Shown: positions 1-46,539 of the stretch, in pieces
Layout of the letters: the number at the start of each line of letters is the position of its first letter
How positions within the stretch are numbered: the stretch's first letter is position 1
DNA from: Pelecanus crispus
Lineage: Eukaryota; Chordata; Aves; Pelecaniformes; Pelecanidae
DNA: 64,000 nt
Assembly (NCBI RefSeq): GCF_030463565.1
Contig: NC_134659.1
Location: 9,370,511-9,434,510 of the forward strand
Direction: 5' to 3'
Translations under genes and position numbers: made by a program
Notes under the pieces: generated by a model
The model's input: only the letters and a program-made list of their open reading frames with translations
What the model was told of the DNA's origin: nothing
The model's database searches: none

Positions 1-1709
1 GAGGACCAGGGAAGCTCAGGCCATATAGGACCATTCTTGAAATCCTGCCTGGCCTTCTGCACAGCCCTGCCACTGCCAACAGTGTTGTGGCACACAGAGC
101 ACAGCATCTGGGTCAGTCCCTGCCAGCCCAGCCAGGGCACTGGACTCTTCTGGGTGCCTGTGACCTGTGTCCCTGGGCATCCCCACAGACCCATGGCCGA
201 GTACACACCTTGGCATCTGTGCCAACTGATCGGGTCTCTTGCTCCACAGTGGCTGAAAATCCCTGCCTAGTGCAGGGCCTTGAGCACTCTTTGAACTTCA
301 TTTCTGAGTGACAACAGGATGGGGAAGGCGGTAGCACACTAGGATATGATACCCTACAGGCAATGGGAAACCCCAGGTCACAGGTGCAGAGAGTTGGAGG
401 GGCAAGGATGGGGTCCTGGAGGACCTGGCAACAGATGAAAGCTGCTGGCACTGGCATGTAATCTGGGAGTTCATCAATGCTGAGAAGCCCAGAGGCTCAG
501 AGGATGGCAGTATCGATGTGCAGGGCTGTGCAGGGAGAGCATGTTGCTGTCACAGGGGAGGAAGGTGGATGGTTTTGCTCATCCCAGCTCTGTGAGGTCT
601 GGACCACCCTCCAGAGAAGAAGGTGACTGCCACCAAGGGCCCCTGAGCACCCTCTCCTCTCCACCACAGAGAACGGCTGAAGGTCACCCCGCACAGGGGT
701 GGCAGTGGCAGCAGCTCTGCCAGATACAGCCCTGTGGTGCATCAGAGCTGGCAAGCCCTGCCCCCAAGAGAAGGCATGCGAAGTCACTAGAGAGGGTTAA
801 TCTATAATCTATGCAATCCTACAGCTGCTTCTAGAGTTACCATCAGATCTGCTAAATGCAGCACATGACCTCCAGGTGCAGAGGGGCATTTTCAGTGCTA
901 GACACCAGGTGTGGATGTTCCAGTGCTATGAAAGGCAGTGGCATGCTGGCTTCCTAGCACTCCTCTGAAAATGCTCCCAGCAGAGCGCTTACCATATAGC
1001 CACTGCCTGCAGCCACCCAGCCATGCAGTTTATATGGTGTAGAGCTGCTGAAATAGTGTATGGAGTATACACATGCACACATATACAGTCAGTATATGTA
1101 CGGATCACTGTACAAAGGGACACACACAAAGCAAATGCCTTGAAATTTGATGTTTCTGATCCACCTCTGGCATGGGACAGCAGTGTCCCATGGGTACAGG
1201 GAGCTGTGGGAACCCTTTTTCTTCCCACCTGCACTGATCTGAGGCTGGATGCATGGGTGACTGCCTGTCCAGGAGTGCACATGGGGAAGACAGGCAGGGT
1301 GAGTGGGGCAGGGGCTGGCCTGCATCCTGCTGTCATGGTCCAGTCCCGAGTGAGTAGACTGTTTTCCACAAGATCCCAGTGCCTACAGATTCAGGGGAAC
1401 GGAGGGGAGGGGGCAGTGTGACTTGTCAGCCATCTGGGGATGGTCCCCTATGTTTAAACAGTGCTTTAAGGTCCACAGGGCCATGGCTGTGATCTCCACA
1501 CACTCATGCCACAGGCTGATCCTGGCTTGTCCTTCCTCAGAACCAAGCAGAGCAGGGAGAGAGGAGAGGACACCAACACTCTGCAGAGCTGGACACCACA
1601 CTGGCATCCCTGTCTCGCCCCAGGGCAGGTGCTGCGGCACAGCCTCAGGCAGGTGCCGGCAGTGGTGCTCTGCAGGGACACCCTCATGCCTAAGCAGCCT
1701 GACACTTAC
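1..1709 (-). other. CACNA1S intron 28 (partial), no exon recognised
   Basis: I looked on the minus strand for the IVS3-S4 linker exon and for the IVS4 arginine ladder and found neither. The stretch therefore reads as intron. A short TG/CA-rich tract lies near 1040-1130. Confidence 0.7.
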
Positions 1710-34489
<32,780 letters not shown>

Positions 34490-34558
34490 GGTGTTTCTCC
34501 CCTAGCCGTTTCCCCCGCTTCTGCTCCACAGTGGAGCCCCCCTTCCCTGAGATCCAGC

Positions 34559-34753
34559 CAGCTGGAGCTCCTCTGGATCTGCCTTCTTGTCGAGTCTCTC
34601 TCCTCTGCGCACCAGGGGAGGTGGTGGGGGAGAGGGGGCTGGAGCCTGCACTCGCATGTACAAACGCACAAAGCATGAGTTTAAATTTAGATCCCGGCCT
34701 GGCTGCCGGGTGCTGTCACAGCTCCTGAGGCAGCAAAAGGGCCCCTGCAGCTG
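34559..34753 (-). promoter_or_regulatory. Candidate CACNA1S proximal muscle regulatory region (MEF2-type site and two E-boxes)
   Basis: A sequence fitting the MEF2 consensus YTAWWWWTAR lies at 34681-34690, about 190 bp upstream of the start codon. CAGCTG E-boxes, the core preferred by myogenic bHLH factors, are at 34559-34564 and 34748-34753. No clear TATA box is present. The motifs are seen directly; a promoter role is inference. Confidence 0.4.
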
Positions 34754-37547
34754 TTGCTTCTTTACCGGGCGCATCGGGAGGCAGGCGAGTGCTTTGCATG
34801 CCACTGACCCAGGCTGGGGGTGGGAACAGGCCTGCCTAGCACTGGGCAAATGTCTCTGAAAGAAAAGCACCTTTGTCCCAGGTCAGCTCTTTCCCCAGCT
34901 CCCCCGCATCCCTTGCCCAAACTGGCAAGCCAGGCTGCCTGGGACATATGCAGCCCCATTTGCTGGACAACATTATTCAGGGTGAGATGGAGAACCCAAC
35001 TCTGGCTGTTTCCAAAGAAGGTTACCCTACAAACTGATCAGTCTCCTCTCTCTGCAGGATTTCACCTTCATTTGCTGCAAACTGCTCAGCTGAGCCCTGG
35101 ACCCTGTGATCCTGCGCCTGTAGGGCCTCTGGTGCTGGGTCCCAACTTTGACCCCAACCTCAGAGCTCCAGAGAATCATGGTGAGTCCAAAAAGTGCTCT
35201 GGCTTGCTTTTCTAGAGGGGCAGAGGAAACCCTTGGCTTGCACCGGTCACTCAAACAACACCTTGCTCAGACTCACCTCCCCACTGATGCTTGCAGGGTA
35301 TGGAGGATGCTTGGGGATGCAGGAACCCAACAAGCCTCGGCTGGATTGTGTCCTGGGCAAGTCCAGCTGGGCTTGGGAAAGCCCAGCTGGATGAATGGTC
35401 TTAACAGTTATGGTAACTCCTGAGCTGGAAGGCAGGCAGGGAGAGAGGCAAGTTCTCAGCACCTCTTCACAGCAGGGGAAACTGAGGCATCCAGAAATGT
35501 TGCTCTTGGGGTTTTCTTGGGGTTTCCTGGACTGAGTCAGCAAAATAATTGCAGCGATCTTATTACTTACAGTTATGTCCCATGGCAAATGGTATCCCTG
35601 TCTTACAGGGATGTTACAGCCTAGTGTGACTGATCAGCTGTGCCCCAGTCAAACCCATGCATCCCAGGGAACTGCTCTGACCACTGCACCACACTGCCTT
35701 GCCCAAACATTCCTCTCCTTTGCTTTGCAGGGTCATTCCACTGTGGAGGGAAACTACTTTGCAGCTGTGCATCAGGCTGTGCTGAGAGCCAGGAGGGCCA
35801 CAGTGCTGAGGCAACTGATCACTCCCTGCCCATGTCAGGGAGATAGCATGGGAGAGTAACTCCTGCAGCTGCTCCAGACAGTTTTGATGCACTTTGGAGG
35901 AGGGGGCCCTTGACTGTAAAGGGGTTAAATTAGTAACCTGCCCCTTCCTGTGCCACTCTGCCGCATTTTGTGCAAATCACAGTCAAATCATTCCTGCTGA
36001 GGGCTCCAGCCCTTTCTCCATGTGAGGCAGGTCCAAGCATGTTCCCATTTCTCATTTAGTCCTCCTTCTTCCCCCTAAACCCTGGTGAAAGCCAGGAGCC
36101 ATACTTCTGCTGCTGCCTGTGCAGGAGAACCCGTCCCAGGGACAGTGAGGATGCGGGGCCCATCTAGCGGTGAGCCTGAGAAGAAACATCCGGCCTTTGA
36201 GTCACCCTGGAAAAGTCTCAGAGGAAGAGGGCAGGGTGTGTGAGCTTGGGCTGTGCAGCCTGGTGCAGGCAGGGGCCTGTGGACATGACACTCAAGGCCT
36301 CTCTGACCTCCTCTACACCCTCTGTGCAGCTCTTGGCAACCACTTCCCACCTTGCTGTGCTCTGTATTTTGCACAGGGCTGTGCTGGCAACCACCAACTT
36401 GATGTGGCTTTAACAAAACATGCTGCAGCACTCCGCTTGATGGAGATGTTCCTACCTGCCTTCCTTGTGAACCTCTTCACATCCATCCTCATCTTCCTCA
36501 CACACTTTGTGGGCCTTCATGTTCCATCACTGCACAAAGACACGGCCTTAGGAAGGGCCCCGAATGCAGTGAGCCCATGATGGAGGCCTGCCACACCAGG
36601 TGGTCTTCTGCTGCTGCTGTGAAGAGCAGGGACAGAAACACTGCCTGCACTGTCCATTCTCCAGCAGTGACCACACACCTCCCAGCACACACAGACGTGT
36701 TTTCACACACCTCCCGAAAGCTCCCCCTTTCCCCAACCCAGGTATGTCCCTGCCTTGCCGCCTGGCTCCCACGGGGCCTTGCCCTGCCTATCCCTGGGGC
36801 TGCCTGAGCTGGACAGACAGCTGGCAGTAGGCAGCCTGTCCTGCTCCGGGCCCACCACGGTCTCTCCTTCCTGCACACCCCAGCCAAAGGCCACGACTGA
36901 CCATGGGAACCTTTACCCGGAGTTGGAGTCCTGGCAGCGGCTTCTCCTGTGCCATTGGTGCCCAGGGCAGGGCGAGGCAGCCTGGGGCCACCGGTGGGGC
37001 CGCAGGGGTGGGCAACAGTCGGAGAAGACACCTGCCCTGGGGCGGCCAGACCGGAGCTGCCCCTGGCCCGGCCTCTGCCCTCAGCAACCCTGTGGAGCTG
37101 AGCCGAGCACAGCCCAGCCGCGCTGAGCGGCCATCCCGAGCTCAGCACCGTGCCTGCCCCAATCCCGGCATCGAGTCCCGCTGGGAGCTGCTACAGCACT
37201 GGGCAGATGCATCGCTGGAGAGAGACGCAGCGCTCCAGGCCACCTTTGCGATGGGGGTCAGCAACCCCTGACACTGTGGGCACAGGTGTCTGCTGCAGGG
37301 ACCACAGGAGTTTGTGAGGTGGCATGGGGGCAGTCGAGACCCGCACGGGCACACGCGTATGTGTATGTGAGCATGCGTCTTGTGCGAGCGAGGGGATCTC
37401 TGCCAGCATGGAGTGGGATGTGGCCCCGGGGCTGGTATGCCCAGATGCCAGCAGCTGGGGAGACTGGGTGGGATCCAGGGGCAGCTACTGGGCAGAGAGA
37501 GGGTCTGACCCAGCTGCTGGCAGGAGCTGCATTGCATGCCTCTGCAT

Positions 37548-37815
37548 GTGTACATATATATACACAGATCTGTGTGTATATATATTTTTCCCACTCAAGG
37601 ACTAAGGAACCTTCATTCTGATCAGCCAGAGAGGGGAAAAGGATGAGGCCCACTGGTGCTGTTTGTGTTTTTGTGAGTGCTGAGTGTGTATGTCTTAATC
37701 TGTGTGGCCAGTCATATACATATATATTTATATGTGTGTGTATATACACATATACATGTGTATACGTGTATATAGATGTGTTGGCGTCTCTGTGTGTGGC
37801 AGTGTGTGTATGCAT
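37548..37815. repeat. TA/TG dinucleotide-rich region
   Basis: Two clusters of TATATA/TGTGTG units (about 37548-37588 and 37719-37815) separated by non-repetitive DNA. Confidence 0.8.
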
Positions 37816-38905
37816 GAGCCTACTGGGAACCGGTGCTCAGCCTCACTCCTGGTTGGACCTGGTATTATGGAGCTGTGGCAGGATTCAGCAGCCCCTAGCA
37901 GGGACATGTTTCATTTGCAGAGAGTTTATTTCCACAGCCCCTGATCTTTTCTTGTTGAGTATGTCCCTTGGAGATGGACACATGTTCTTAGCTTTTAGGT
38001 AGCCAGAAAGCATCCCTTTACCAGGGTTGAACCCACAAGCCAAAACCCCAGATAAGAAAGTTTGGTCAAATCCCCAAATAGATGGAAAGTACCTGCACTG
38101 AAAACAATGACAAGGTAAGGCTTTGACTTGAGGGGTTTTTTTTAAGTTTTCTCAAAAACCTTATGGACGCCAGCATATATAATAACTCTGCCTTGAATTA
38201 CTTAATGAGAGAATGAAGTGTTCTGGGTCATGGGAGGGAAAAGAGCCAGCGTCTGCCCCATAGCTGGGAAGAGGGTTTTCTGGCAAGGCTACTTTGAGCT
38301 TTTTTTTTTTTTTTTTAGATCCTGCCATCTAAACAAACATGCCTTTCATAGTTGGCTTATACATTCACATAAGACAAGAGTTAAAGCATCCCTTTATCGC
38401 ATAAACATAAAAGCGGTCACTGCTCATCAAGCAGCAGAACAAAGCATATGAAGAAGCAAACATGGTTTCAGTATTGTCACCTGCCATTTTTGCACTGTTT
38501 CTGGATTCAGCCTTTGTTTGTAAACTCGTGACCTAAATGACAAAACATTTCCCTTTCCTGATTGGCTTTCCAACCCCTTATTTCCTCACAGAGATGCTGT
38601 CTGCATCTTTCCTAGACTGTGTTTGATCTGATACCTCAAAGGATGATAAGAAAAGCCATATGCAGCCATGCCAGATGACCACATTTCAGTGCCCTATCTC
38701 TCACACCAGCCAGAAGCAGATGCTCAGATAAATTTAAGGAGCAAGGTCATGTTTCAGCATAGTTGTCTCTCTATGTCAGCCAACTGTACTACCCACCTCA
38801 GTCAGCAACTGTGTCCTAGTTATAACTAGGCAACAGCAATTATGCAGGTCTTGTAACTAATATAGCATTCATTAATTTTCATATTTTCTACACCTAGATA
38901 AGAAA

Positions 38906-39002
38906 GAACAAAAGAATGAAAGAATGTAAGGGAGGGAGGGAAGGAGGATAGGAGGAAGGAGGGATGAAGGAGAGGAGAGAAAGAGAGAAAAAGAGAGAGA
39001 AA
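38906..39002 (+). repeat. Polypurine GGGA/GAGA tract
   Basis: Nearly 100 bp of purines with GGGAGGGAGGGAAGGAGG and GAGAAAGAGAGAAA blocks. It lies about 320 bp downstream of the lysozyme stop codon. Confidence 0.8.
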
Positions 39003-39218
39003 CCCTAAATGTTGGTAAGCCCTGTTAGTCAGGACAACAAAATCTTGACACAGGATTATGCAAGTAAATGGCTGAAACTCCACATTTAATTAAATTCTGC
39101 TAAGCTTTGTTTCTACTAAGCCATCAGCCTTTAAGTTCTGTACTTGCATTGCAGTAGCACAAAGTCCTCATAGTGTTAACAATAGCCAGCACCCTTTCTA
39201 CCTTAATAATACACTGCT

Positions 39219-39224
39219 TTTAAT
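39219..39224 (-). terminator. Possible lysozyme poly(A) signal (ATTAAA)
   Basis: ATTAAA on the minus strand about 100 bp after the stop codon. Another ATTAAA lies near 39085. No AATAAA is closer, so the choice is uncertain. Confidence 0.3.
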
Positions 39225-39321
39225 TCCCCGCACCCATCCATTTTCCCTAGCCCCTGCTCCATATGCTGTCATTTTTCACCATTGGTGATCCTGAGAAAAC
39301 AGTTGCTGCTTGTGGAGTGAT

Positions 39322-40769
<1,448 letters not shown>

Positions 40770-40818
40770 CTAAAGCAACTTGAGCTGTCTGTCTGCCAGG
40801 ACTGCTTTCAATGCCAGC

Positions 40819-40905
40819 CTTTTATTCCTGCTCCCAGGAGGTGGACCAACTGGCTAGTCAAGCATGTCTGGGAACTGTGGGAGGTCTTTACAGTAATGAG
40901 CCAAT
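40819..40905 (-). promoter_or_regulatory. Lysozyme promoter: TATA-like box and CCAAT box
   Basis: AATAAAAG on the minus strand at 40819-40826 would place initiation near 40790 and give a 5' UTR of about 45 nt. A CCAAT box (on the + strand) lies at 40901-40905, about 75 bp further upstream. The spacing is typical of a TATA/CCAAT promoter. Confidence 0.55.
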
Positions 40906-41032
40906 AAGGAAGTGGGCCAAAAGCCAAAGACAATTCCTAGAAGATGCCAGTACATATTGCACCAGCCCTGCAAGGCTGGGACATGTGCATGCCACAGACA
41001 ATCCAGCAAACCCCAGTTCGATATTCCAACAA

Positions 41033-41244
41033 GAACATGAATATATCCTGTGAATGTTATCTGCTGGCAGGGATGGCATATGATACGTTCGTGGCCATCT
41101 GCAACCCACTGCTTTACACAAACATCATGTCCATGCAATTCTGTTTGCTCCTGGTGCTTGCCTCATACACTGTGAGCCACATAAATGCCATCATTCAGAC
41201 TTCAGTTGTATTCTGCCTGTCCTTCTGCCACTCCAACATCATCA
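41033..41244 (+). pseudogene. Olfactory receptor fragment (TM3-TM4 to EC2), duplicate copy
   Basis: Encodes SCECYLLAGMAYDTFVAICN and PLLYTNIMSM, the TM3 MAYDRYVAIC signature with DT for DR, then the IC2/TM4 region up to FCLSFCHSNII. It is joined to a CR1 tail and has neither N- nor C-terminal parts. Confidence 0.85.
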
Positions 41245-41700
41245 TAGAATCATAGAATCATAGAACGCTTTGGGTTGGAACGGACCTTTAGAGGTCATCT
41301 AGCCCAACCCCCCTGCAGTGAGCAGGGACAGCTTTAACCATACCAGGTTGCTCAGAGCCCCGTCCAACCTGACCTGGAATGTTTCCAGGGATGGGGCCTC
41401 CACCGCCTCTCTGGGCAACCTGTTCCAGTGCTTCACCACCCTCAGTGTAAAAAATTTCTTCCTTATATCCAGTCTAAATCTATACTCCTTTAGTTTAAAA
41501 CCATTACTCCTTGTCCTGTCACAACAGGCCTTGCTAAAAATATTGTCCCCATCTTTCCTATAGGCCCCCCCTTCAAGTACTGAAAGGCCGCAATAAGGTG
41601 TCCCCGCAGCCTTCTCTTCTCCAGGCTGAACAACCCCAGCTCTCTCAGCCTGTCCTCGTAGGAGAGGTGCTCCAGCTCTCGGATCATTTTTGTGGCCCTC
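41244..41700 (-). mobile_element. CR1 LINE 3' end (within arm A)
   Basis: Starts with three CATAGAAT units, then GCTTTGGGTTGGAACGGACC. It continues into the RT C-terminal frame on the minus strand ([20 protein letters not shown]). Confidence 0.92.
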
Positions 41701-42039
41701 AAAGAGACCAGCATGGCTGAGTCAAGACGTGCTGGTCAAACTAAAGAGCAAAAAATCTGTTTCAAAATCTGCTATTGGATCCTCTCCTCAATGCCCTGTT
41801 CCTGCAGCCTCTTCACAAATGTTTGGGTTCCATTTCTCTGAACATTGTGGACACATGCTGTTGGACTCTGGAGTTTGTTGGCATGTTGCTTTCCCTGAGT
41901 AGTTCAGCATGGGTTATAGTATCCAGATGCACCAACACAGGTGGCAGGTAGAGCAGAATTATTGCTTCCCTCAATCAGCTGGCTACCCTCTTATTAATGA
42001 AGCCCACACTGAGGTTCATTACTACAAGTACACATGCTA

Positions 42040-42540
42040 ATTCATGTTCAATTTCTTGTTCATTAGGATCTTCAACTCCCTTTCCACAGAGCTGCTCCTT
42101 GGGCAGTCAGTCCTCAGCCTGCCTTGCTGCATGAGGCTATTCTGTACCAGGAAAAAAGCAGGACTTCACATTCACTTTTGCTGAATTTCATGAGGTTTCT
42201 GACAGTTTCTGGCAGATAACTTGCATCTTGTAGGGGTCCCTCTAAATGGCCACCATGCCTCCAGTATTTTATCCATTCACCCCTCAATTTGTCTTTGTCT
42301 ACAAACTAGCTGAAGATGCACTCTGTCCAGTCTCCATTCTGTTCATGAATATGCAAGCAGTATTAGGTCCAGTATCAGCCCCTGAGGAAAATGACTCTAA
42401 AGTGACCACCACTAAAACTTAGAATCATCAACCACTACACTTGGAGGTTCATCATGGTTTCACCCACCTTGCAGTTCACCCATCCAGTTCTTACAATCTG
42501 AGTTTCTCATCCAGGATATTGTGTTGGAAGCCTATGAAGG
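42040..42540 (-). mobile_element. CR1 LINE internal fragment, decayed
   Basis: The + strand reads as antisense of the CR1 reverse-transcriptase region (TTTTGCTGAATTTCATGAGG, GGTCCCTCTAAATGGC, GTCCAGTATCAGCCCCTGAG). It is older than the arm copy because it is far more diverged. Confidence 0.65.
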
Positions 42541-42570
42541 GGGAAGGTACATAAATACTGCTTTCCCTTC

Positions 42571-43141
42571 TGTCGTGGTTTAGCCCCAGCCAGCAACTCA
42601 GTACCACGCAGCCGCTCGCTCACTCCCCCTACCCCGATGGGATGGGGGAGAGAATCGGAGGAGTAAGAGTGAGAAACACTCCTGGGTTGAGATAAGAACA
42701 GTTTAATAATTGAAATAAAGTAAAATAGTAATGCTAATAGTAACAGTATAATAATGGTAATAATAATAATGATACACGAAGCAAGTGATGCACAATGCAA
42801 TTGCTCACCACCCGCCGACCGATACCCAGACAGTTCCCAAGCAGCGATCGCTGCTCCCCGGCCAACCCCCCCCAGTTTATATACTGAGCATGACGTCATA
42901 TGGTATGGAATAGCCCTTTGGGCAGTTTGGATCAACTATTCTGGCTGTGCCCCCTCCCAGTTTCTTGTGCGCCTGGCAGAGCATGGGAAGCTGAAAAAGT
43001 CCTTGACTAGCATAAGCAGTACTCATCAACAACTAAAAACATCAGCATGTTATCAACATTCTTCTCCTACTAAATCCAAAACACAGCACTATGCCTGCTG
43101 CTAGGAAGAAAATTAACTCTATCCCAGCCGAAACCAGGACA
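42571..43141 (-). mobile_element. Solo LTR, family A copy 1, with CCTTC target-site duplication
   Basis: 571 bp beginning TGTCGTGGTTTAGCC and ending AAACCAGGACA, flanked by the 5-bp repeat CCTTC (42566-42570 and 43142-43146). On its minus strand it carries a CRE-type TGACGTCA (42891-42898), a TATA box (42877-42883), a 16-bp palindrome (42840-42855) and an ATT-rich tract. No retroviral genes adjoin it. Confidence 0.92.
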
Positions 43142-43146
43142 CCTTC

Positions 43147-44439
43147 AGACACAGAACTAGCCGTTCAAGGTACAGGTGGCATGCAGTATCTCAGCCCATC
43201 CCATGTGCTAAAAAAAATATTTGAGCTCTAACTATATATTATATCTAATAGTTCTATTATAATTGTGTTTATTCTGTACTAGAATAAAAAAAGTGTCAGT
43301 CTATTATGCAAATTCCACTACTGCACTGCTATCTTATTGCAACCCCTTTTCCAGTAACGCAATTTCCTTTAGGTCAACCACCTAATTAACCATTGCTTTA
43401 ACAATCAGCTTGTGCGTTGACATAAGTCCTTACCTCCTTCCTGTAATGAGTAACTTCTTGCTTGGAGCCTCCCCCAGCCATCGCCTATGTCCACCCTGTG
43501 CCTGTCAGGACCAAGTCCCGCTCAAAGCTAGGCACCTCCCTCCCTTCCCAGTACTATGTGTTTCTTCCTGAGTCATCACGGAGAGCATGACCTGCATGCT
43601 GGAGTGTCTCAGTGCACCTGGCAGGAGCTGCGGTGGAAACTCCTCCTCCATGCACTTGTCTGAGGTTTTCAGATCACTGAGCAACCCTATGGGAAGGAGA
43701 CCCTAGCCCTCAAGATGAAATGCTGGGGACAGGAAATGTTGGTGCCATGGGAAGTAGTCTCTGGGAGAAATTGCTCAGATGTCTACCTCATACTGGGCTT
43801 CTCATGTCTTTAGGGAAATTCTAGCTACATCTTTGCCTGTAAAGTGTTCTCTCCCCTTTCAGTTTTACTGATAAAGTAGAATGAGGCAAACCAGAGAAAT
43901 AACGATGGTTATCTCTGCTTGCTGAGAGAGTACTGTTTGGGTGGGCAGGTCACAGACATAGTTAGAAAAATAGCTAGAGTCACACAAAGGCAGAAATGTC
44001 ACCCCAAAACTGAGTTGTACTCTAGCAACTCAGTGAAAGCTTCTCAACATCTTCACAAGTGAGCTTTTTTCATAGATCATCTTTCATACACAGTTTCCAC
44101 AGTATGAGCTGATAGAGGCTGAACTGTACTGAGACACACACCAGTGATGCACTACACAGTGATAAACAATGGGCAGCATATCTGCATACTATGGGTGCTC
44201 TGGCCTTTGTGGGGCTATCACACACATTTTCTCCCACTACAGACCTGGTCCAGCCTGTGCCAGAGTTGTGTGATACAGAAAGAAGTGGAAGTTTGGACAG
44301 TCCCTAACCATATCTTCACTACTGTGGCTAATATTCCCTTCTACAGACTCATGACTGTCATGAGGCACAAGGGCGTCAGGGCAGATCACATCAGTAAAGC
44401 CTGAAGCCAAGAAGTCAGTGAGTAGAAGCCAGCCTTTTC
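43147..44439. other. Spacer of the inverted duplication, nothing recognised
   Basis: No gene or nameable repeat in these 1.3 kb. Short open frames only. Confidence 0.5.
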
Positions 44440-44900
44440 CAAGTCATTTGTCACTACGTTCCCTGCCTCATTCAGCAATGGACCCACATGCCCCGTAGCC
44501 TTCCTTTTGTTGTCCACATACTTCTAGAAACCCTTTTTGTTGCCCTTCATATCCCTCAATAGTTCCACTTCCATCTTAGCTTTGGCTTTCCAAATGTCAG
44601 CTCCCTTTTGGCAATGTCTCTATATTCCTCCTGGGTAGCTCATCCCTGCTTTTTTTTTTTTTTTCCCCCCCTTTGTGTGTGTGTGTTTGACCTCTCTCAG
44701 GATTTCCCTGTTCATCCACAGAGGCTTCCTGTCACACCTGTGCAGCTTCCCACATGTCCGACTGTACCACTCATGCTCTCAGGAGGTCCTCATTTAAGTT
44801 TTACAAGCTGTTTCGGGTGCCTTTGCACTTCATGGCAGTTTCCCATGGAGGAAGAGAGTCTCTTGGAATCACACATTCAAACCTGTTATCTTCCTCTGCC
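44440..44900 (-). mobile_element. CR1 LINE internal fragment (EN-RT linker region)
   Basis: The + strand contains AAACCCTTTTTGTTGCCCTT and GTTCATCCACAGAGGCTTCC, the antisense of a CR1 ORF2 segment between the endonuclease and RT. A T16 and a short GT tract interrupt it (44649-44690). Confidence 0.6.
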
Positions 44901-45269
44901 AGAGAGGAAGTGAATTGTTAGTGGTCTGCACAAACACAGACTTGCATGGAGAATAATCGTCAAATCCTTACCTAAACCAAGGTTTCAGCTTCCTCAGAGC
45001 TCTACTTCCCACAAAACGTTGCACCAATCTACCGTGTTTCCCACACAGATGTCATCATCATAGTTCAAAGTTGTGAGCTGGTCACCAACTGTTTTGCTTT
45101 CCCTTTATCCAGCTTCAGTGATAAAGTATCTGATGTCACTTCTGCTGTGTTTCTTGCTTAACACTGTAAAGAAACTTTCAGAGGAATTGTTCAAACCAGT
45201 GTCCATTATCACAGATTGATCATGGTTTTGAGCATTTATGTACACTGATGCAAACACCATAGGGTGTAA

Positions 45270-46530
45270 ATGAGGAATTAGAAATATGTGTGCATTTCCA
45301 CGGTTATGATCTTGTTGGTATCATGGACACATGGTGGGATCGCTCACATTACTGTAGTGTTGCAATGGAGGGATACAGGCTCTTTAGGAAGGACAGGATG
45401 GGAAGACAAGGAGGGGGAGTTGCCGTTGATATGAGGGAGCGGCTGGAGTGCATGGCATTCTGCCTGGGGATGGGTGATGAGCCAACTGAGAGCTTATGGG
45501 TTAGGATTCAAGAGAAGACAGGTACGGACAACATTGTAGTGGGTATTGCTATAGGCCACCTGACCAGGAAGAACAAGTGGATGACAGATAGGAGCAGCCT
45601 CAAATTTGCAGGCCCTGGTCCTCATGGGGGACTTCACCACTCCTGTATCTGTTGGAGGGACAACACAGCAGGGAAAAAGCAATCCAGGAGATTCCTGAAG
45701 GACATTGTTAATAACTTCCTGACACAAATGATGCAGTTGCCAATGAGGAGGAGTGCTCTGCTGGCTTTATACTCACAAACGAGGAAGGGCTCTTTGGGGA
45801 TGCAGCTTTGGCTGCAGTAACTATGAGATAGTGGAGGTCAGAATCCTGAGAGGAAGGAGCAGGGGAAAAAACAGTATCACAGAACCTGGACTTCAGGAGA
45901 GGAGACTTTGGCATCTTCAAGGGTCTGCTTGGAAGAGTCCCATGGGATAAAGCTCTAGACAGGAGAGGGGCCCAAGAAAGCTGGTTAATATTCAAGGATC
46001 ACTTCCTCCAAACTCAAGAGCGTTCCATCCTGACAAGTAGGAAGTCAGACAAAAATGCCAGGAAGCTGTATCAATGAACAGAGAGCTCCTGGCAAAACTC
46101 AAACATGAAAAGGGAGTATACAGAAGGTGGCACCAGACACAGGTAATCTGGGAGGGATGTAAAGACACAATATAGTCAGCATGGATTCACAAAGGGGAAG
46201 TAATTCTTGACCACCCTGATAACCTTCTACAATGAAAAGACTGGCTTGGTAGATGATGAAAGAGCAGTGGATATTGTCTACCTTGGCTTCAGGAAGGCTT
46301 TCGACATTGTCTCCTAAAAGATCCTTAGAGAGAAGCTGATGAAGGATGGACTGGATGAGCAGACACTGAGGTGGATTGAAAACTGCCTGAATGGCTAAGC
46401 CCAGAGGGTGGTGATCAGTGGCACAAAGCCCAGTTGGAGACTAGTAACTAGTGGTGTACCTGAGAGGTCAATACTTAGTCCAGTCTTGTCCAGCATCTTC
46501 ATTCATGATCTGGATGATGGGGCATAGTGT
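45270..46530 (+). mobile_element. CR1 LINE with endonuclease and RT remnants (older copy)
   Basis: The frame at 45290-45820 reads as the CR1 ORF2 apurinic-endonuclease domain (YDLVGIMDTWWDRSHYCSVA, then MEGYRLFRKDRMGRQGGGVA and ICWRDNTAGKKQSRRFL). The region 46180-46520 reads as RT (FHDLDDG-like) with stops. It is frame-shifted and non-functional. Confidence 0.85.
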
Positions 46531-46539
46531 ACCCTGTGT

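Larger units (their letters stand above)
34754..39218. other. Intergenic interval between CACNA1S and the lysozyme gene
   Basis: No gene supported. It contains a GC-rich stretch (about 36840-37270), a TA/TG microsatellite region (37550-37815) and a polypurine tract (38906-39002). The longer open frames in the GC-rich part lack homology I recognise. Confidence 0.6.
41033..41700 (+). repeat. Inverted repeat arm A (olfactory-receptor fragment joined to CR1 3' end)
   Basis: 668 bp that reads as the reverse complement of 47222-47889. Coordinates sum to a constant 88922 along its length, so there is no net indel. I found two mismatches by eye (41038 and 41639). Both ends diverge abruptly. Confidence 0.93.

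Noticed and set aside
989..1369. LTRDWTM motif resembling the Cav EF-hand preamble (LTRDWS)
   Set aside because: The rest of the frame has no EF-hand or IQ similarity, and the IVS4-S6 exons that should come first are missing.
1466..1709. Minus-strand continuation of the exon 28 frame
   Set aside because: It departs from channel sequence exactly at a GTAAGT donor, so it is intron read-through.
36498..37148. 216-residue open frame on the minus strand
   Set aside because: Lies in GC-rich DNA where stops are rare, overlaps similar-length frames on the other strand, and shows no domain or splice context I recognise.
42507..42935. Frames inside the family A LTRs (also 48097-48432, 56219-56488, 60872-61210)
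   Set aside because: The same frame recurs in each LTR copy because the LTR itself recurs; LTRs are non-coding and the frames are not conserved as protein.
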